From: Grammothele lineata
Taxonomy: Eukaryota; Basidiomycota; Agaricomycetes; Polyporales; Polyporaceae
DNA: 64,000 nt
Direction of reading: 5' to 3'
Assembly: GCA_002150815.3 (NCBI GenBank)
Contig: NDFF03000051.1
Location: 1 to 64,000 of the forward strand
Below the pieces are notes generated by a model. It did not search any database. It was not told the DNA's origin and was given only the letters and a program-made list of their open reading frames with translations. Positions 61,401 through 64,000 of the stretch are shown piece by piece. Numbering within the stretch: the first letter of the stretch is position 1; each line of letters begins with the position of its first letter. Made by a program: the position numbers and the translations under genes.

Positions 61401-64000
61401 TTGATAAGTTCTGCAAGGTGTATTGGGATCACTTTCCTCAAGACCTCGTGAAGAATCTCAGTGAGTGTCTTCTCCTCTACATGGCGATGACGTCGAATTT
61501 ATATGCTTTCTCAGACCCCGACCTCGTGTTCAGTGAATTCATGGGTACGCCAACTCTATTTTATGACTATAACGCAGGTCCGTTTGCTGATCGTGACACT
61601 TCAGGGGTCATCAAAGGCTCTCAAGAAGCGATTGAGAGAGACGAAGGATTTCTTGACAGAGAGAGCTACGTTGTCGGTCGAACGCGCCGTGGGACGACCG
61701 AAAGCCAAAGAGAGGCTATCTATTCCCTATTCGAGAACTATTGCAAGCGCAAGAAAATGAACTATCATCGGGACGCCGCGGACAGGTATTTCTTCACGAC
61801 TGATTCCTCTGGGTTGTATGCGATGGCTCATCTTCTTGGCAGAACGCGGACTCTCATGAAATGTCTGGAGTCTGTAGGCATTCCCGGACGTGTGTTAGAT
61901 TTCTTGTGAGTACACGTCCACCACCTCGCGTTGAAGACCGTGTCGCTAATCAGTCATTTGAATAGATACGTAGATGAAGCTCAAGACAATTTGCTGATTG
62001 ATGCTCTGAGTATGTCGACGAGCTTTCTCGCTATAGGCAATACGTATACTCATGCGGACTATAGTCCTTCGCAAGCTCTGTCCGAACCCACATGGAATGT
62101 TCTGGGCCGGGGATACCGCCCAGACCATTTCGGTGGGCAGTGCATTCCGTTTCAGCGATCTCAAAGCCCTCCTCCACGATATTGACGAGGTATGACGGTT
62201 TCTCCGATAACATGAAGATGTTGGTGCTGACGGAATCGCCCCTGTCAGAGGTCTCCGGCGTCAATTGCGAGCCGCTCACGTCCGCGGATATTCAACCTCA
62301 CCATCAACTACCGGTCGCATGCAGCTATTATCAACACAGCGCGCTTGACAATCGAACTCCTTACCAAGTACTGGCCGGAAAGCATTGACCCCCTCCCACA
62401 AGAGAAGGGCGCAACGAACGGCCCCAAACCCATATTCTTCGGGGATCAAACAGGAGACTTCGACCACTCCTTGTTCAGCGATCCGTGAGTCTAGAGGTTG
62501 TGAAGGACGCCGAGGCACTGTTGTTGACGTACGGAACGATATAGGATGAGCGGCGAACAAATCGAGTTTGGCGCGCATCAGTGTGAGTTGCTTGATTCTA
62601 TATAATACTCGCTGTCCAGCTGACATGCAAATAGGTATCTTGGTCCGAGACGATGCAGCGCGAGAGAGGCTACGCCAAGAAGCAGGAAGTGCTGGCCAAA
62701 TATTGTACGCCCTCTCCTCATATCTTCTCGCTTTTTTGGGTAGTATATGCTAATGAATGGCTGGCTTATGAAGCACGCTCTATGACAGCAAGGGGCTCGA
62801 GTTTGATGATGTACGTGTGATCTGTCAACCTCAATTTTTGGTCATTGCTGAGATCGTCATCAGGTGCTTCTGTATAATTTCTTCGAGGACTCTCCTATGT
62901 CGTATTCGCAATGGCGCGTCGTCTTGAATATTCTTCCCACCATGAAAGCGCCGACGTTCGATGAAGCCAAACATAGTGGAATTTGTAGGGAGGTATGTGA
63001 TTTGTCGTGATATATGCCTTCGTGTTCTCAGGGGTTTACTCTCGCAGCTCAAGTGTCTTTATGTCGCGCTTACGAGGGCTCGGATGAATCTGTGGATCAC
63101 AGATTCTTCGAAGAAAGCTGAGCCGATGAAAGTAAGTGACGGTGTATATGTTCATTCATCGGTATCGCTTGACGTTGACGTATTTATCCATATCAAAGCT
63201 TCTCTGGACTGACAGAGATCTCGTTGATATCCATACGACCGGAACGCCAATGCCTCGGCTTGCAATGTCGTCCAGCAAAGAAGAATGGGCTGAAGCTGGG
63301 CATTCGGTATTCGCCAAGGGACGATACGAAGAAGCGATGCTCGACTTCCAACGCGCTGGGCTTCGGCAGGAGAAGCAGGTCGCATTCGCTTTCCTTCTAC
63401 GTCAGCGCGCGGAGGCGCTTCCAGCAGACCGTGGGGCGAATTTGACAGCACGCAACGTGGCCTACATCAAAGCAGCAGACGCGTTCATTGACGCTGTCCC
63501 TCATGCTCGTACTATCGAAGAGAAGCAATCATATCGTCGCAACGCGGGTGGGGCGTTCGAGCGCGGAGGAGAGTACGCGAAGGCCGCCGAAGCGTACCTT
63601 GGCGCGGAGCAGTACGACTTGGCTGCACAGCTCTTCCGTAGAGCAGGAATGTTCGACGAAGCATTGGGCGTCGTCAAGAATCACGAGCGCGAGATGTCCG
63701 ACGACGTTGCGCGCGGTGTTAGGGATGTCTCGAAGATCCATTACTTGAGAGAAAACAAGATCGCGTAAGTGATTTTCGTTTATGCTTGCCGTAGGGAAAC
63801 TGGTTTTCTGAATCCATGGCCTGCACAGGAAAGCACGGAAGCTATTCAAAGACAACGAAGAGGCGCTGGAATACATGGAGGAGTACGGCTTCGACGCTCC
63901 GCGCGCAACATTGCTCCAACAGCAAGGCCGCTTGGCGGACGCTGCCGAATCTCATCTCAAGGACGGCGACGTTCTTGAGGCTATACGACTCTTCATCGAA
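58494..64000 (+). CDS. TRANK1-like SF1 helicase, gene C, 3' part beyond the window
   Basis: Third paralogue, with the same order of parts as genes A and B. The ATG is at 58494 (MSKHLRIRTQSTQHRVGKD). The first intron joins LLS to VISDYSFHVL, in the same phase as in the paralogues. Then come PMKAALYFDSADGFGAWRIL (from about 59467), IYTHGQIEGKRFWDCM, KRGDHVALP, LEKFVTFSQALLNS, P-loop GRSGAGKTTTM split over a 16-nt microexon (60734-60749), DPDLVFSEFMG, motif II YVDEAQDN (about 61970), motif III AGDTAQTIS (about 62110), NYRSHAA (about 62305), SKGLEFDDVLLYNFF (about 62790-62885), motif VI LYVALTRARMNLWI (about 63057), and TPR-like repeats from about 63240 to the edge. In the PMKAALYFDS block 41 of 48 residues match gene A but gene B matches only 23 of 48. 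No stop or frameshift was seen. The zinc-finger-like motif and the C-terminal module would lie outside the window. Confidence 0.84.
60734..60749 (+). other. 16-nt microexon carrying the P-loop core of gene C
   Basis: The exon is GTCGTAGTGGTGCAGG, preceded by GATAG and followed by GTAGGT. Splicing joins VQG to RSGAG to KTTTM. Size and phase equal those of the gene B microexon. In gene A the same bases are fused to the preceding exon. Confidence 0.88.

Overview
This window is nuclear DNA from a filamentous basidiomycete, most probably an Agaricomycete. The evidence is the gene architecture (many 50-65 nt introns with GTRNGT donors and short pyrimidine-poor acceptors), basidiomycete-type proteins (a HET protein with a coiled-coil insertion, a CipC/DUF3759 protein, a Upa2-like multi-PAM2 protein), and several copies of fungal TRANK1-like UvrD helicases. 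All gene models below were joined by eye from exons, splice sites and paralogue comparison.

Left third (1-17.2 kb), accessory in character. Two paralogous genes lie head to head about 6.3 kb apart (2281-5248 minus and 11510-14499 plus). Each begins with an MLKL_NTD-like four-helix adaptor domain, followed by a conserved region of unknown function that has a kinase-N-lobe-like stretch. Between them is a small intact CipC-like stress protein gene (7682-8230 minus). A HET-domain protein (14933-17180 minus) follows. The remaining sequence in this part is largely gene-poor.

Middle (18.3-25.6 kb), housekeeping. DOT1 histone H3K79 methyltransferase (minus) is divergent from a SEC4/Rab8 GTPase (plus), which converges on ARP5, an INO80 subunit (minus).

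Right half (25.8-64 kb). Three paralogous large genes encode TRANK1-like superfamily 1 helicases with TPR-like helical repeats. Genes A (25827-34854) and B (35764-44632) are in tandem on the minus strand. Gene C (58494 to the window edge) is on the plus strand. B and C are separated by three housekeeping genes: DBP3 (ribosome biogenesis DEAD-box helicase), an Osh6/Osh7-type oxysterol-binding-protein homologue (lipid transfer), and a 1931-residue Upa2-like protein with three PAM2-type motifs and a C-terminal GWW motif (endosomal mRNA transport).

The most notable observations are: the Upa2-like protein; a 16-nt microexon that carries the core of the helicase P-loop in two of the three TRANK1-like genes; a conserved C-x8-C-x4-C-x3-H motif in this helicase family; a dense run of hairpin-forming inverted repeats just upstream of gene A; and a short intron in gene B that is largely a perfect palindrome.
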